The translations under genes were made by a program, and so were the position numbers. The notes below the pieces were generated by a model. The model was not told where the DNA came from. It saw only the letters and a list, made by a program, of their open reading frames with translations, and did no database searches. This document shows positions 1 through 8,885 of a DNA stretch of 64,000 nucleotides, in pieces (the stretch's first letter is position 1; every line of letters starts with the position of its first letter). The DNA comes from Simplicispira sedimenti (GTDB taxonomy: Bacteria > Pseudomonadota > Gammaproteobacteria > Burkholderiales > Burkholderiaceae_C): positions 124,001 to 188,000 of the forward strand of contig NZ_JAKVIJ010000005.1 of NCBI RefSeq assembly GCF_022760965.1, given 5' to 3'.

Positions 1-148
1 CCTGCATGTGGGCCAGATGACCAGCCAGGTCGCCATGCGCCAATGCTTCAAAGCCGTCACCACCCAACCAGCGCAGCCGCTGGGACTCGAAGGCTACGGG
101 CTGGCGGCGGCGGCCCGTGAGCCGCCCGGAACGGGCTCTGGCTGCCAC
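1..148 (-). CDS. possible partial reading frame at left edge, unknown
   Basis: An open minus-strand frame runs off the left edge. Its clearest part, read from about position 92 leftwards, encodes ESQRLRWLGGDGFEALAHGD, which has natural-looking composition. The only start I can place is a GTG at 146-148, which would overlap the end of the diguanylate cyclase gene by about 55 bases. That is a long overlap, so the true start may differ or the frame may not be coding at all. I do not recognise a family. Confidence 0.25.
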   Translation of the reverse strand, partial: MAARARSGRLTGRRRQPVAFESQRLRWLGGDGFEALAHGDLAGHLAHMQ

Positions 149-1287
149 ACCTCGACCCGGTTGCGCCCGCGCTGCTTGGCCTGGTACATGGCCGCATCCG
201 CACGGTGCAACACCCCTTCGGGGCTTTCGCCGGCAGCGCACAGGGTCACTCCGACACTCACTGTGAGCGCGATCGGCCCATGCTCGGTCATCGCGGGGTG
301 CTGCCCCACCAGAGAACACAGGCGCTCGGCCACGGCCCTGGCACCCTCGCGGGTGGCAAGGGGCAAGGCGATTGCGAACTCCTCGCCACCAAGCCTGCCC
401 ATGAGATCCTCCCTGCGCAGGCAACTGGCGGCCAGGCCCACGAAGTGGCGCAGCACCTCATCCCCGCACTGGTGGCCCCAGGTGTCGTTGATCTTCTTGA
501 AATGGTCCAGATCGATCACCAGCACGGGCAGTTCGGCCCTGCGGCGCCGCGCCTGGCTGATGGCCTTGTCCAGCAACGTCAGAAAGGCGCGCCGGTTGAA
601 GACGCTGGTCAGCGGGTCCATCTCCGCCAGGCGCCGCAAGGCGCTGTGGGTGAACTCGTTGGCCAGCATCAGAATGCCAAACGCGATCAGCACCAGCGCC
701 ATGATCGCCTCCAGGATGACGAACTGCGACAGGGCCGGGACCATGTCGGCATCCTGCACGAGCGACATCTGCAGCTTGAACAGCAGGGTCCGCAACAGCA
801 CAAAAGCGCCATGTGCGCCCATGACGATCGCCGTCAGGTAGCGGGCTGGGTAGGCCTGCATGCCCCCATGCGCAAGGGTGGCGGCCGACAACCCGTAGAA
901 CACGCCAGGCCCAAGGCTCGCGGCCAGAAAGCGCATGCCCGGATGGGGCTGCACCAACGTGAAATACAGCGCCATGCCAACCAGTACCGCGATGAACACC
1001 GCCGCCCGTCCATGGCGGGGCGGCGGCCGACCCATGTAGGCATGGCAACCCATCAGGCAGAGGTAGCCCGTCAATGACACCGCGCATTGGGTCAGCACGA
1101 CGGACAGGGCGGGCGGCAGTCGCGTCCATTGCAGGAAGCTGATGCTGAACAGCAGGCCGAACAGGTACGACAGCGTCCACAGCCGCAGGCCAGGGATCTG
1201 CCGGTTGAAGTACCACACTGCAAACAGCACTGCGGTGACCATGGCCATGAGGATGGCCGTGAGAGTCAGGAGGGTTGGACTGTGCAC
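94..1287 (-). CDS. membrane-bound diguanylate cyclase (GGDEF protein)
   Basis: Predicted to make cyclic di-GMP from two GTP at the inner membrane. The 397-residue protein has about seven hydrophobic segments in residues 5-210, followed by a GGDEF domain from about 222 to 385. The active-site signature is GGEEF at 300-304, preceded by the expected DPLTSVFNRR start of the domain and an IDLDHFKKINDTWGH segment at 258-272. An intact inhibitory site, RRED at 291-294, lies exactly five residues before GGEEF, so product inhibition is likely. No EAL domain is present. The N-terminal membrane region presumably senses a signal, but I cannot name it. The gene lies 119 bases downstream of the yebC-type gene on the same strand. 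Confidence 0.9.
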   Translation of the reverse strand: MHSPTLLTLTAILMAMVTAVLFAVWYFNRQIPGLRLWTLSYLFGLLFSISFLQWTRLPPALSVVLTQCAVSLTGYLCLMGCHAYMGRPPPRHGRAAVFIAVLVGMALYFTLVQPHPGMRFLAASLGPGVFYGLSAATLAHGGMQAYPARYLTAIVMGAHGAFVLLRTLLFKLQMSLVQDADMVPALSQFVILEAIMALVLIAFGILMLANEFTHSALRRLAEMDPLTSVFNRRAFLTLLDKAISQARRRRAELPVLVIDLDHFKKINDTWGHQCGDEVLRHFVGLAASCLRREDLMGRLGGEEFAIALPLATREGARAVAERLCSLVGQHPAMTEHGPIALTVSVGVTLCAAGESPEGVLHRADAAMYQAKQRGRNRVEVWQPEPVPGGSRAAAASP

Positions 1288-1406
1288 TGTGCAGAAACTC
1301 TACCGTGGCGTGGTGACCCATGCAGCGGGTTCAGAATATCCCATGCATCCAGCACCTCCACGAGGCGCGGGGGACCGGCTGACGCAGGTTGGATCCCCAG
1401 GCTCCC

Positions 1407-2120
1407 TCAGCCCGCCAGTGCGACGTACACGTTCTGCACGTCGTCGTTGGCATCGATGGCGGCGAGAAAGGACTCCACTTCCTCCAGTTGCTCTGCGCTC
1501 AGGCTCGCGGGATTGACGGGGTTCTTGGGCTTGTAGCCCAGCTTTGCCGTCAGTACGGTGAAACCCTGCGCGGGCAGCGCGCGGCTGACCAAATCGAGGT
1601 CGGTCGGGTCGGTGATGAACAGGGTGGCGCCCTCCTCGTCCGCTGGCTCGAAATCCTGCGCACCGGCCTCGATGGCAGCCACCTCGGGGTCTGCGCCTGC
1701 GGTGGCGGGCTCGGCCTCGATCAGGCCCACATGGTCAAAGTCCCAGGCCACCGAGCCCGAAGTACCCAGCTGGCCTTTGCGGAACAGCACGCGCATTTCA
1801 GGCGCTGTACGGTTCACGTTGTCCGTCAGGCACTCGACCATCACGGCCACACGGTGCGGCGCGAAGCCTTCGTAGATCACATGCTCGTAGTGCACCGCTT
1901 CGGTGCCCGTGCCCGAGCCCTTCTTGATGGCACGCTCCAGCGTGTCCTTGGGCATGGAGGCCTTGCGGGCCTGCTCCACCACGAGGCGCAGCCGCGAATT
2001 CGTGGACGGGTCCGCACCGCCGCGCGCGGCGACCAGGATTTCCTTGACCAGCTTGCCAAACAGCTTGCCCTTGGCGTCGGCCACCTGTGCCTTGCCTTTT
2101 GCCTTCCACTGCGCGCCCAT
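1407..2120 (-). CDS. YebC/PmpR-family protein
   Basis: A 237-residue member of the YebC/TACO1 family, whose members have been described as transcription regulators and as factors that help ribosomes through difficult sequences. Family hallmarks are the three-domain length, an N-terminal basic segment with DAKGKLFGKLVKEI, then LERAIKKG, YEGFAPH, ECLTDNVNRTAPEMR and a C-terminal DDVQNVY. I start it at the ATG at 2118-2120; a longer frame from 2201 adds a leader unlike the family. The N-terminus reads MGAQWKAKGK, without the GHSKW of classical YebC, so it may be nearer the second paralogue type (YeeN-like). A GGGTGT-N6-ACACCC dyad lies upstream at 2203-2220. Confidence 0.88.
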   Translation of the reverse strand: MGAQWKAKGKAQVADAKGKLFGKLVKEILVAARGGADPSTNSRLRLVVEQARKASMPKDTLERAIKKGSGTGTEAVHYEHVIYEGFAPHRVAVMVECLTDNVNRTAPEMRVLFRKGQLGTSGSVAWDFDHVGLIEAEPATAGADPEVAAIEAGAQDFEPADEEGATLFITDPTDLDLVSRALPAQGFTVLTAKLGYKPKNPVNPASLSAEQLEEVESFLAAIDANDDVQNVYVALAG

Positions 2121-2340
2121 CTTGCGTTTTCCTTGGTGTTGTGGCGCGCCAGTGTGGCGGGCCGTATCGGAGGATGGGCCACGCACATGCACGAGACCCA
2201 AGGGGTGTGGTTATACACCCGCCTGAGGCCCCGCAGAGCAGGCAATTGCGCGCAAAACCACGCTGATCGCACGGGTGCTGATCCAGGGCAGTCTGGGCAT
2301 CAGAATGGGTGCCGCCGGCCATTATTGGCAGAACCAAGGA

Positions 2341-2400
2341 AAAGTGGCTTGAGCGCTCACCCATAAAGCGCCAACAGCTATTAATTTAATAGCAATCAAG
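2341..2400 (-). repeat. dispersed ~60-bp repeat, copy 1
   Basis: Read on the minus strand this has all core parts of the family: GCTATTAAATTAATAGC (a perfect palindrome), then TGTTGGCGCTTTATGGGTGA, then GCGCTCAAGCC and a CACTTTT end. The TGA stop of the adjacent kinase gene lies in its first bases. It fills the space between the kinase and the yebC-type gene. Confidence 0.85.
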
Positions 2401-3721
2401 CCCCATTGGTGCCCCGTGGGGCCGCCATGATTTCCCATTCCGCCAGTTGCTCGTTGGTGGCAATGAGCCTGCCCACCAGCAGCCGGATGAAAGCCTTGTC
2501 AAAGCGCGACTGCAATTCCTCGGACGCTTCGCGCAGTGCGGGGTTGCGGATCTTGAGCACCAGCACCTCGGTTTCGGCCACTGCCGTGGCGGTGCGGATG
2601 CGGTGCTCCGGGCGCAGGTAGGTCATCTCGCCCAGCGTCACGCCGGGGTCCAGGGTGCTCAGGTGCCAGCCCTGGCGGCTGACGCTCACCTGCCCTTCGA
2701 TGAGCACACAGAACGAATCACCCGGCGTGTTCTCGCGCATCAACACCGTGCCGCGGTCCAGGCGGCGCCACTTGCCCAGGCGCATCAGTTCCCACAGCAC
2801 GACGTCGTGGAAGTCGTCAAAGAAGGACAGCGCGCGCAAGCGGGCGAAGCGTTCGGACTCGGTGTCCTGCGAGCGTTGGCGCGGCAGGCTTTTGCTCAGC
2901 GCCATGAGTGACTGGCACCAGTCTTCCCACTGGAGGTAGCGCTGTTGCGGGTGCTTGGCCAGCGCGCGCAGCAGCCACTGGTCCAGCTCTGTGGGCAATG
3001 CGGGCCGCAGCAGGCTGGGCGGCACAGGCACATCGTTGCCGATGCGGAACATGGTGGCGTAGTCGGTGTCGCCATCGAAGGGGCGGCGGCCCGTCAGCAG
3101 CTCATACACCACCACCGCGAGCGAAAACATGTCGCTGTGGTGCGTGAGTGGCTCTTCACGCACCTGCTCGGGCGACATGTACGAGGGTGATCCGACCAAG
3201 CCGGCGATCTGCGTGGCCTCGCTGCGCACCGACAGGGCTGCGCCAAAATCCGCCAGCTTGACCTCCCCCTCCTCGGACAACAGGATGTTGGCGGGCTTGA
3301 TGTCACGGTGCACCAGACCCTGGCGCTGGGCATGCTCCAGCGCCTGGCCACATTTGAAGGCGATGTCCAGCACCTGGGCCACGGGCAGCAGGCTGTCGGC
3401 CTTGGCAAAGTCCGACAAGGGGCGGCCCTGCACATATTCCAGCACCAGGTAGGGCGGAACGGCCTCTTCGTCGGCATCCAACAAGCGCACGATGTGCGGG
3501 TGACGCAGGCGTCCGGCCAGCATGGCCTCGTTGCGCAGCAGGCGGCGGTAGCGCTGGGCCTGCGCCGGATCGGCCAGCAGGTGGGCATGCATCTGCTTGA
3601 TGGCCACCTGCTTGCCCCGAAAGCCGTCCAGCCCCAGGTACACCACGCCGCTGGCACCGCGACCGATTTCGCGTTCGATGCGGTATTTTCCAATGCTGGC
3701 GGGTGGTGGGGCTTCAGGCAT
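2396..3721 (-). CDS. Ser/Thr protein kinase with C-terminal cyclic-nucleotide-binding-like domain
   Basis: A 441-residue Hanks-type protein kinase. Visible motifs are the glycine loop GRGASGVVYLG (20-30), ATP-anchoring Lys42 in VAIKQ, catalytic HRDIKPANIL (138-147), the DFG metal motif (158-160) and SPSYMSPEQ (178-186), so the enzyme should be active. From about residue 310 to 425 there is a beta-roll resembling a cNMP-binding/Crp-type domain, with GDSFCVLIEGQVSV and GVTLGEMTYL. No membrane segment is seen, so it is probably cytoplasmic. It starts only nine bases after the exonuclease I stop and is likely co-transcribed with it. Its substrate and ligand cannot be told from sequence. Confidence 0.9.
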   Translation of the reverse strand: MPEAPPPASIGKYRIEREIGRGASGVVYLGLDGFRGKQVAIKQMHAHLLADPAQAQRYRRLLRNEAMLAGRLRHPHIVRLLDADEEAVPPYLVLEYVQGRPLSDFAKADSLLPVAQVLDIAFKCGQALEHAQRQGLVHRDIKPANILLSEEGEVKLADFGAALSVRSEATQIAGLVGSPSYMSPEQVREEPLTHHSDMFSLAVVVYELLTGRRPFDGDTDYATMFRIGNDVPVPPSLLRPALPTELDQWLLRALAKHPQQRYLQWEDWCQSLMALSKSLPRQRSQDTESERFARLRALSFFDDFHDVVLWELMRLGKWRRLDRGTVLMRENTPGDSFCVLIEGQVSVSRQGWHLSTLDPGVTLGEMTYLRPEHRIRTATAVAETEVLVLKIRNPALREASEELQSRFDKAFIRLLVGRLIATNEQLAEWEIMAAPRGTNGA

Positions 3722-3730
3722 GGTGCCGGC

Positions 3731-5173
3731 TCAATGTTCGGGGACGATGGCCTCGGCCCAATCGTACAGGGCACCCAGAATCTCCTCGGCGCGCTCGTCG
3801 GCGGTCTCGGAGAGTTGGTCGATCTCGGCAAAAAACTGGTCCACGGTCCGCATGCCGCCCTGCCCTTCCAGCAGCCGGGCTGCGCGGTGCGCTTCCCAGC
3901 GTTGCGCCTCCTCGGGCGTCAAGGTATCGGGAAACGAGCGCGCGCGGTAACGCCAGAGCAACTCGTCCAGCCGTGGATCGTCGAAACCCGTGCGTGCACG
4001 GGAAAGCTGCTCGCCCGACAGGGTGCGCAGCTCGTTGAGGCGACGGCGGTCGTTGTTGCCCACGAAGCCGCCGTACAAGTCCTGCTCCACATCGGGCGCG
4101 GGTTCGGGCGGGCGGGCAAACACCGCGGGCCAGATGGCACTCATGTCCGGCAGCGCGCGCGCCACCTCGGCGTGCGCTGCCGCCAGGGCCAGGTCGATGC
4201 CCCAGCGCTGCGCCAGCGCAGGCGTGAGCGTGTTTACATTGCCCACCACCATGGGTGATTTGTTCAGGTGCACGGTCTTGATGGGCAGGCGCGTGACGCC
4301 TTCGGGCAGGTCGGCCGTGCGCGTGAACATGCGCAAACGCAGTTGCTCCACATCCAGCAGGGCCAGTTCACGTGGGTCATGCGCAAGGTCCCAGGCGATG
4401 ATCTCGTTCTTGTTCGTGGGATGGCTGGCCAGCGGCCACATCACGGCCAAACAGCCGCGTTCAGCGGGGAACATGCCCGACACGTGCAGAAAGGGCCGCG
4501 CCGTCTGCGCCGTGGCGGGCAGGCGCAGCTCGGCAGCCACGCGGTCCTTCTTGTGCAGGCCGAAGGCGAAATCGAACAGCCGGGGGTTGTGCTGGCGCAG
4601 CAACCGCGCCAGCGCGATGGTGGCTCGCACATCCGACAGCGCATCGTGCGCGGCCTCGTGTTGCAGGCCGTTGGCCTTCGTCAGGTGCTCCAGCTTGAAG
4701 CTTTGCGAGCCATCTTCTTTGGTCGGCCAGACAATGCCGTCGGGCCGCAGCGCATAGGCCAGGCGCACCACGTCGAGCAAGTCCCAGCGGCCACATTGGT
4801 TCTGCCACTCGCGCGCATAGGGGTCGATGAGGTTGCGCCAGAACATGAAGCGCGTGATTTCATCGTCGAACCGGATGGTGTTGTAGCCCACGCCAATGGT
4901 GCCGGGCTGCGCCATTTCGTCGGCGATTTTCTGCGCAAACTCACGCTCGGGCAGGCCCCGCTCCCAGGCCTGCTGGGGGGTGATGCCGGTGATCAGACAG
5001 GACGTGGGATCGGGCAGATAGTCGTTGGCCGGCTGGCAATACCACATGAGGGGTTCGCCGATTTCGTTGAGCTGCGCATCGGTGCGAACAGCCGCAAACT
5101 GCGCCGGTCGATCACGCCGGGTGTCTGCCCCGAAGGTCTCGTAGTCGTGCCAGAGAAAGGTGTGCGAATCCAT
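3731..5173 (-). CDS. sbcB: exodeoxyribonuclease I
   Basis: Predicted 3'-5' single-strand DNA exonuclease acting in recombination and mismatch repair. The 480-residue length matches E. coli ExoI (about 475). DEDDh-type catalytic motifs are present: DYETFG at 10-15, NTIRFDDE ending at 105, and HDALSDVRA at 176-184. The C-terminal half has the SH3-like and helical regions typical of the family (for example LYGGFVGNNDRR). I start it at the ATG at 5171-5173 because the frame upstream runs through a terminator hairpin. The Ser/Thr kinase gene follows directly. Confidence 0.95.
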   Translation of the reverse strand: MDSHTFLWHDYETFGADTRRDRPAQFAAVRTDAQLNEIGEPLMWYCQPANDYLPDPTSCLITGITPQQAWERGLPEREFAQKIADEMAQPGTIGVGYNTIRFDDEITRFMFWRNLIDPYAREWQNQCGRWDLLDVVRLAYALRPDGIVWPTKEDGSQSFKLEHLTKANGLQHEAAHDALSDVRATIALARLLRQHNPRLFDFAFGLHKKDRVAAELRLPATAQTARPFLHVSGMFPAERGCLAVMWPLASHPTNKNEIIAWDLAHDPRELALLDVEQLRLRMFTRTADLPEGVTRLPIKTVHLNKSPMVVGNVNTLTPALAQRWGIDLALAAAHAEVARALPDMSAIWPAVFARPPEPAPDVEQDLYGGFVGNNDRRRLNELRTLSGEQLSRARTGFDDPRLDELLWRYRARSFPDTLTPEEAQRWEAHRAARLLEGQGGMRTVDQFFAEIDQLSETADERAEEILGALYDWAEAIVPEH

Positions 5174-5240
5174 GGAGCTCCAGAAGACAAGGCAACTGCG
5201 TGCACTGTAAACCCGGCGAAGCAGCGCACGGGCCCGGTCG

Positions 5241-5272
5241 AAAAACAAAAAGCCCCGCAAGCGGGGCTTTTT
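5241..5272 (-). terminator. intrinsic terminator of the ompA-like gene
   Basis: An eight-base perfect stem, agccccgc/gcggggct, with a two-base loop is flanked by an A-rich run on the left, which reads as a U tract on the minus strand, and by TTTTT on the right. It lies 22 bases past the OmpA-family stop codon and could work in both directions. Confidence 0.85.
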
Positions 5273-5294
5273 GAGGTGCGCGTTGCGCAGAAGA

Positions 5295-5930
5295 TCAGTT
5301 GGCGCGGGTGCCGACCACTTCGATCTCAACGCGACGGTTCTTGGCGCGACCTTCCTTGGTCTTGTTGTCGGCCACGGGCTGCTTCTCGCCCTTGCCTTCG
5401 GTGTACACGCGGCTCTTGTCGATGCCCTTGGACACCAAGTAAGCCTTCACGGCTTCGGCGCGGCGGATCGACAGCTTCTGGTTGTAGGCGTCAGAGCCGA
5501 CGGAGTCGGTGTGACCCACAGCAATGATCACTTCCAGGTTGATGGCCTTGACCTTGGAGGCCAGGTCGTCCAGCTTGGCCTTGCCTTCGGGCTTCAGAAC
5601 AGCCTTGTCGAAGTCGAAGAAGGCGTCGGCAGCGTAGGTCACCTTGGAAGAGGTGGGAGCAGCGGGTGCAGGCGCGGGTGCAGCGGGAGCAGCCGCGGGA
5701 GCAGCAGGCGCAGCAGCCGGAGCGGGAGCAGGAGCAGCCAGAGCGCCGTCGCAGCCAGGGGCAGCGGTGGCAGGCGTCCAGTTGGCATCGCGCCAGCACA
5801 GTTCGTTGGTGCCGTTCTTCCAGACCAGCTCGTTGGAGCCGTTCTTCCAGTTGTCGATGGTTTGGGCGCCAGCGGCAGTTGCGAGCGCTGCGGAGGCGAT
5901 GAGCATCGCCACTTTGTTCAGTTTCTTCAT
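5295..5930 (-). CDS. OmpA-family outer membrane / peptidoglycan-binding protein
   Basis: A 211-residue secreted protein with a signal peptide (about residues 1-22, ending AAGAQ). A short tandem motif follows (NWKNGSNELVWKNGTNELCW), then an Ala/Pro-rich linker at about 60-92. The OmpA C-terminal domain has FFDFDKAVLKPEG, VGHTDSVGSDAYN and RRAEAVKAYL, which bind peptidoglycan in this family. There is no obvious eight-stranded barrel, so it is shorter than E. coli OmpA and probably links the envelope to peptidoglycan. The ATG at 5928-5930 is preceded by a strong AGGAG site. It is divergent from gyrA. Confidence 0.92.
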   Translation of the reverse strand: MKKLNKVAMLIASAALATAAGAQTIDNWKNGSNELVWKNGTNELCWRDANWTPATAAPGCDGALAAPAPAPAAAPAAPAAAPAAPAPAPAAPTSSKVTYAADAFFDFDKAVLKPEGKAKLDDLASKVKAINLEVIIAVGHTDSVGSDAYNQKLSIRRAEAVKAYLVSKGIDKSRVYTEGKGEKQPVADNKTKEGRAKNRRVEIEVVGTRAN

Positions 5931-6090
5931 GGTTCTCCTCTTGGGGAAAAAGGCGCAGCAGCAGCGCTGCGTGATCGGACGCAATTGGCATCAATCACCA
6001 AAAACGTTCGATCGATTGTGCCATAGCCATGCTTTCCTTGCGGTGCAAGCCTCCCGGAAGACGTTACACCTCTTCGGAATAAGCTCAGGG

Positions 6091-6108
6091 TGTTGCTCAT
6101 CAGCAACA
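6091..6108. promoter_or_regulatory. perfect palindrome upstream of gyrA
   Basis: TGTTGCT-CATC-AGCAACA is an inverted repeat with seven-base arms, 53 bases before the gyrA start in the 231-base gap shared with the divergent ompA-like gene. It could be an operator or an RNA hairpin. No regulator can be assigned. Confidence 0.4.
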
Positions 6109-6161
6109 AGCGCTTGCGCCTAAAATGGTTGCCCCTAGCCTTAGCCTCGACTGCCGCACCC

Positions 6162-8798
6162 ATGACCCAGTTCGCCAAAGAGACCCTGCCCATCAGCCTG
6201 GAAGAGGAGATGCGCCGCAGTTACCTGGATTACGCCATGAGCGTGATCGTGGGCCGGGCGCTGCCCGATGCGCGCGATGGCCTCAAGCCCGTGCACCGGC
6301 GGGTGTTGTTTGCCATGCACGAGCTGGGCAACGACTGGAACCGGGCGTACAAGAAATCGGCCCGTATCGTCGGTGACGTGATCGGTAAGTACCACCCGCA
6401 CGGCGACAGCGCGGTGTACGACACCATTGTGCGCATGGCACAGGATTTCTCGCTGCGCCACATGCTGGTGGACGGTCAAGGCAACTTCGGTTCGGTCGAT
6501 GGCGACAGCGCCGCGGCCATGCGTTACACCGAAATCCGCCTGTCGAAAATTGCCCATGAAATGCTGGCCGACATCGACAAGGAAACCGTCGATTTCGGCC
6601 CCAACTACGACGGCAGCGAGAAGGAGCCCCTGGTGCTGCCCACGCGCCTGCCCAACCTGCTGGTCAATGGCAGCGCAGGCATTGCCGTGGGCATGGCCAC
6701 CAACATTCCTCCGCACAACCTGAACGAGGTGGTGGACGCCTGCTTGCACCTGCTGCGCAACCCACAGGCCAGCATTGACGAGTTGATGGAAATCATCCCG
6801 GCGCCGGATTTCCCCACGGCTGGCATCATTTATGGTATCCAGGGCGTCAAGGAAGGCTACCGCACCGGCCGCGGCAAGGTGGTGATGCGCGCCAAGTGCC
6901 ACTTCGAGGACATCGACCGGGGCCAGCGCCAGGCGATCATCGTGGACGAGCTGCCCTACCAGGTCAACAAGAAGACGCTGCAGGAGCGCATGGCCGAGCT
7001 GGTGCACGAAAAAAAGATCGAGGGCATCAGCCACATCCAGGATGAGTCCGACAAATCGGGCATGCGCCTGGTGATCGAGCTCAAGCGCGGCGAAGTGCCC
7101 GAGGTGGTGCTCAACAACCTGTACAAGCAGACGCAGTTGCAGGACACCTTCGGCATCAACATGGTGGCCCTGATCGACGGCCAGCCGCGCCTGTGCAACC
7201 TCAAGGACCTGGTCGAAGTCTTCCTGCAGCACCGCCGCGAAGTGGTCACCCGCCGCACCGTGTTCGAGCTGCGCAAGGCGCGCGATCGCGGCCATGTGCT
7301 TGAAGGCCTGGCCGTGGCCCTGGCCAACATTGACGACTTCATCGCCATCATCCGTAACGCGCCCACACCACCTGTGGCCAAGGCCGAGCTGATGGCCCGC
7401 CCGTGGGACAGCAAGCTGGTGCGCGAGATGCTGACGCGCACGCGTGCAGACGGCGGCGTGGTGAACGCCGACGACTACCGCCCCGAGGGCCTGGAGCGCA
7501 CATTCGGCCTGCTGCAGGACGGCCTGTACCGCCTGTCGGAAACCCAGGCGCAAGAAATTCTGCAAATGCGTCTGCAGCGCCTCACCGGGCTGGAGCAGGA
7601 CAAGATCGTCGCCGAGTACAAGGACATCATGGCGCACATCGAGGACTTGCTGGATATCCTGGCCAAGCCCGAGCGCGTCTCCACCATCATTGGCGACGAG
7701 CTGACCAGCCTGCAGCAGGAATTCGGCCAGACCAAGCTGGGCGCGCGCCGCAGCCAGATCGAGCACAGCGCACAAGACCTGTCCACCGAAGACCTGATTG
7801 CGCCCACCGACATGGTGGTCACGCTGAGCCACTCGGGCTACATCAAGAGCCAGCCGCTGAGCGAATACCGCGCGCAAAAGCGCGGCGGGCGCGGCAAGCA
7901 GGCCACGGCCACCAAGGAAGACGACTGGATCGACCAGCTCTTCATCGCCAACACGCACGACTACATCCTGTGCTTCTCCAACCGTGGGCGGCTGTACTGG
8001 CTCAAGGTCTGGGAAGTGCCTTCGGGCTCGCGCGGCTCGCGCGGGCGGCCCATCGTCAACATGTTCCCGCTGCAGGACGGCGAAAAGATCAACGTGGTGC
8101 TGCCGCTGACCGGGGACATGCGCAGCTTCCCGGCCGACCGCTACGTGTTCATGGCGACCAGCATGGGCACGGTCAAGAAGACGGCGCTGGACGAATTCAG
8201 CAACCCGCGCAAGGGCGGCATCATTGCCGTGAACCTGGACGATGGCGACTACCTCATCGGTGCCGCACTCACCGACGGCCAGCATGACGTGATGCTGTTT
8301 TCCGACGGCGGCAAGGCCGTGCGCTTTGACGAAAACGATGTGCGCCCCCTGGGCCGCCAGGCTCGCGGCGTGCGCGGCATGATGCTCGAAGAAGGCCAGA
8401 GCGTGATCGCCATGCTGGTGGCTGAGGACGAGACACAAAGCGTGCTCACCGCCACCATCAACGGCTACGGCAAGCGCACCAGCATCACCGAATACACGCG
8501 CCACGGCCGGGGCACCAAGGGCATGATCGCCATCCAGCAAAGCGAGCGCAACGGCAAGGTCGTGGCCGCCACGCTGGTGCATGCCGACGACGAGATCATG
8601 CTCATCACCGACAAGGGCGTGCTGGTGCGCACCCGTGTAAGCGAGATCCGCGAGCTGGGCCGTGCCACGCAGGGCGTGACGCTGATCGCGCTGGACGAGG
8701 GTGCACAACTCAGCGGCCTGCAGCGCATTGTCGAAAACGACGCCAACAACACCGACGCTCCGACGCCCGACGAGGACGCCTCAGCCGCCGAATCCTGA
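6162..8798 (+). CDS. gyrA: DNA gyrase subunit A
   Basis: The 878-residue breakage-reunion subunit of DNA gyrase, which introduces negative supercoils together with GyrB. The catalytic Tyr122 lies in AAAMRYTEIRL. The quinolone-resistance region reads HPHGDSAVYDTI, with Ser83 and Asp87 (E. coli numbering coincides here), the residues associated with susceptibility. The GyrA box QKRGGRG, needed to wrap DNA, begins the C-terminal beta-pinwheel, which shows repeated blade motifs such as GRGTKG. The start at 6162 gives the family N-terminus MTQFAKETLPISLEEEM; the frame extends upstream without similarity. It heads the block that continues into serC, although a terminator-like hairpin separates the two. 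Confidence 0.98.
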   Translation: MTQFAKETLPISLEEEMRRSYLDYAMSVIVGRALPDARDGLKPVHRRVLFAMHELGNDWNRAYKKSARIVGDVIGKYHPHGDSAVYDTIVRMAQDFSLRHMLVDGQGNFGSVDGDSAAAMRYTEIRLSKIAHEMLADIDKETVDFGPNYDGSEKEPLVLPTRLPNLLVNGSAGIAVGMATNIPPHNLNEVVDACLHLLRNPQASIDELMEIIPAPDFPTAGIIYGIQGVKEGYRTGRGKVVMRAKCHFEDIDRGQRQAIIVDELPYQVNKKTLQERMAELVHEKKIEGISHIQDESDKSGMRLVIELKRGEVPEVVLNNLYKQTQLQDTFGINMVALIDGQPRLCNLKDLVEVFLQHRREVVTRRTVFELRKARDRGHVLEGLAVALANIDDFIAIIRNAPTPPVAKAELMARPWDSKLVREMLTRTRADGGVVNADDYRPEGLERTFGLLQDGLYRLSETQAQEILQMRLQRLTGLEQDKIVAEYKDIMAHIEDLLDILAKPERVSTIIGDELTSLQQEFGQTKLGARRSQIEHSAQDLSTEDLIAPTDMVVTLSHSGYIKSQPLSEYRAQKRGGRGKQATATKEDDWIDQLFIANTHDYILCFSNRGRLYWLKVWEVPSGSRGSRGRPIVNMFPLQDGEKINVVLPLTGDMRSFPADRYVFMATSMGTVKKTALDEFSNPRKGGIIAVNLDDGDYLIGAALTDGQHDVMLFSDGGKAVRFDENDVRPLGRQARGVRGMMLEEGQSVIAMLVAEDETQSVLTATINGYGKRTSITEYTRHGRGTKGMIAIQQSERNGKVVAATLVHADDEIMLITDKGVLVRTRVSEIRELGRATQGVTLIALDEGAQLSGLQRIVENDANNTDAPTPDEDASAAES

Positions 8799-8802
8799 TG
8801 CC

Positions 8803-8833
8803 AGGCGCCGCAAGGCGCTTTGCTATTATTTTT
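8803..8833 (+). terminator. probable gyrA terminator hairpin
   Basis: Five bases after the gyrA stop is a stem GCGCC/GGCGC closed by a GCAA tetraloop, extended by an A-T and a G-U pair. The T-rich start of a dispersed repeat (TTTGCTATTATTTTTAT) follows. The T tract is interrupted, so termination may be partial. Confidence 0.5.
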
Positions 8834-8882
8834 ATAGCTGCTTGCGCTCTATTGATGGGCGCTGACACCGTTTTTTATTCAA
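8819..8882 (+). repeat. dispersed ~60-bp repeat, copy 2
   Basis: Plus orientation: TTGCTATTATTTTTATAGC, then TGCTTGCGCTCTATTGATGG, then GCGCTGACACC and a T-rich end. It fills almost the whole gap between gyrA and serC and ends just before the serC start codon, so it forms the serC 5' leader. Confidence 0.85.
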
Positions 8883-8885
8883 ACC

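Noticed and set aside
6141..8708. 855-residue open frame on the minus strand opposite gyrA
   Set aside because: It mirrors the strongly coding gyrA and is rich in His, Gln, Ala and Val in the pattern seen for antisense frames of high-GC genes; no motifs.
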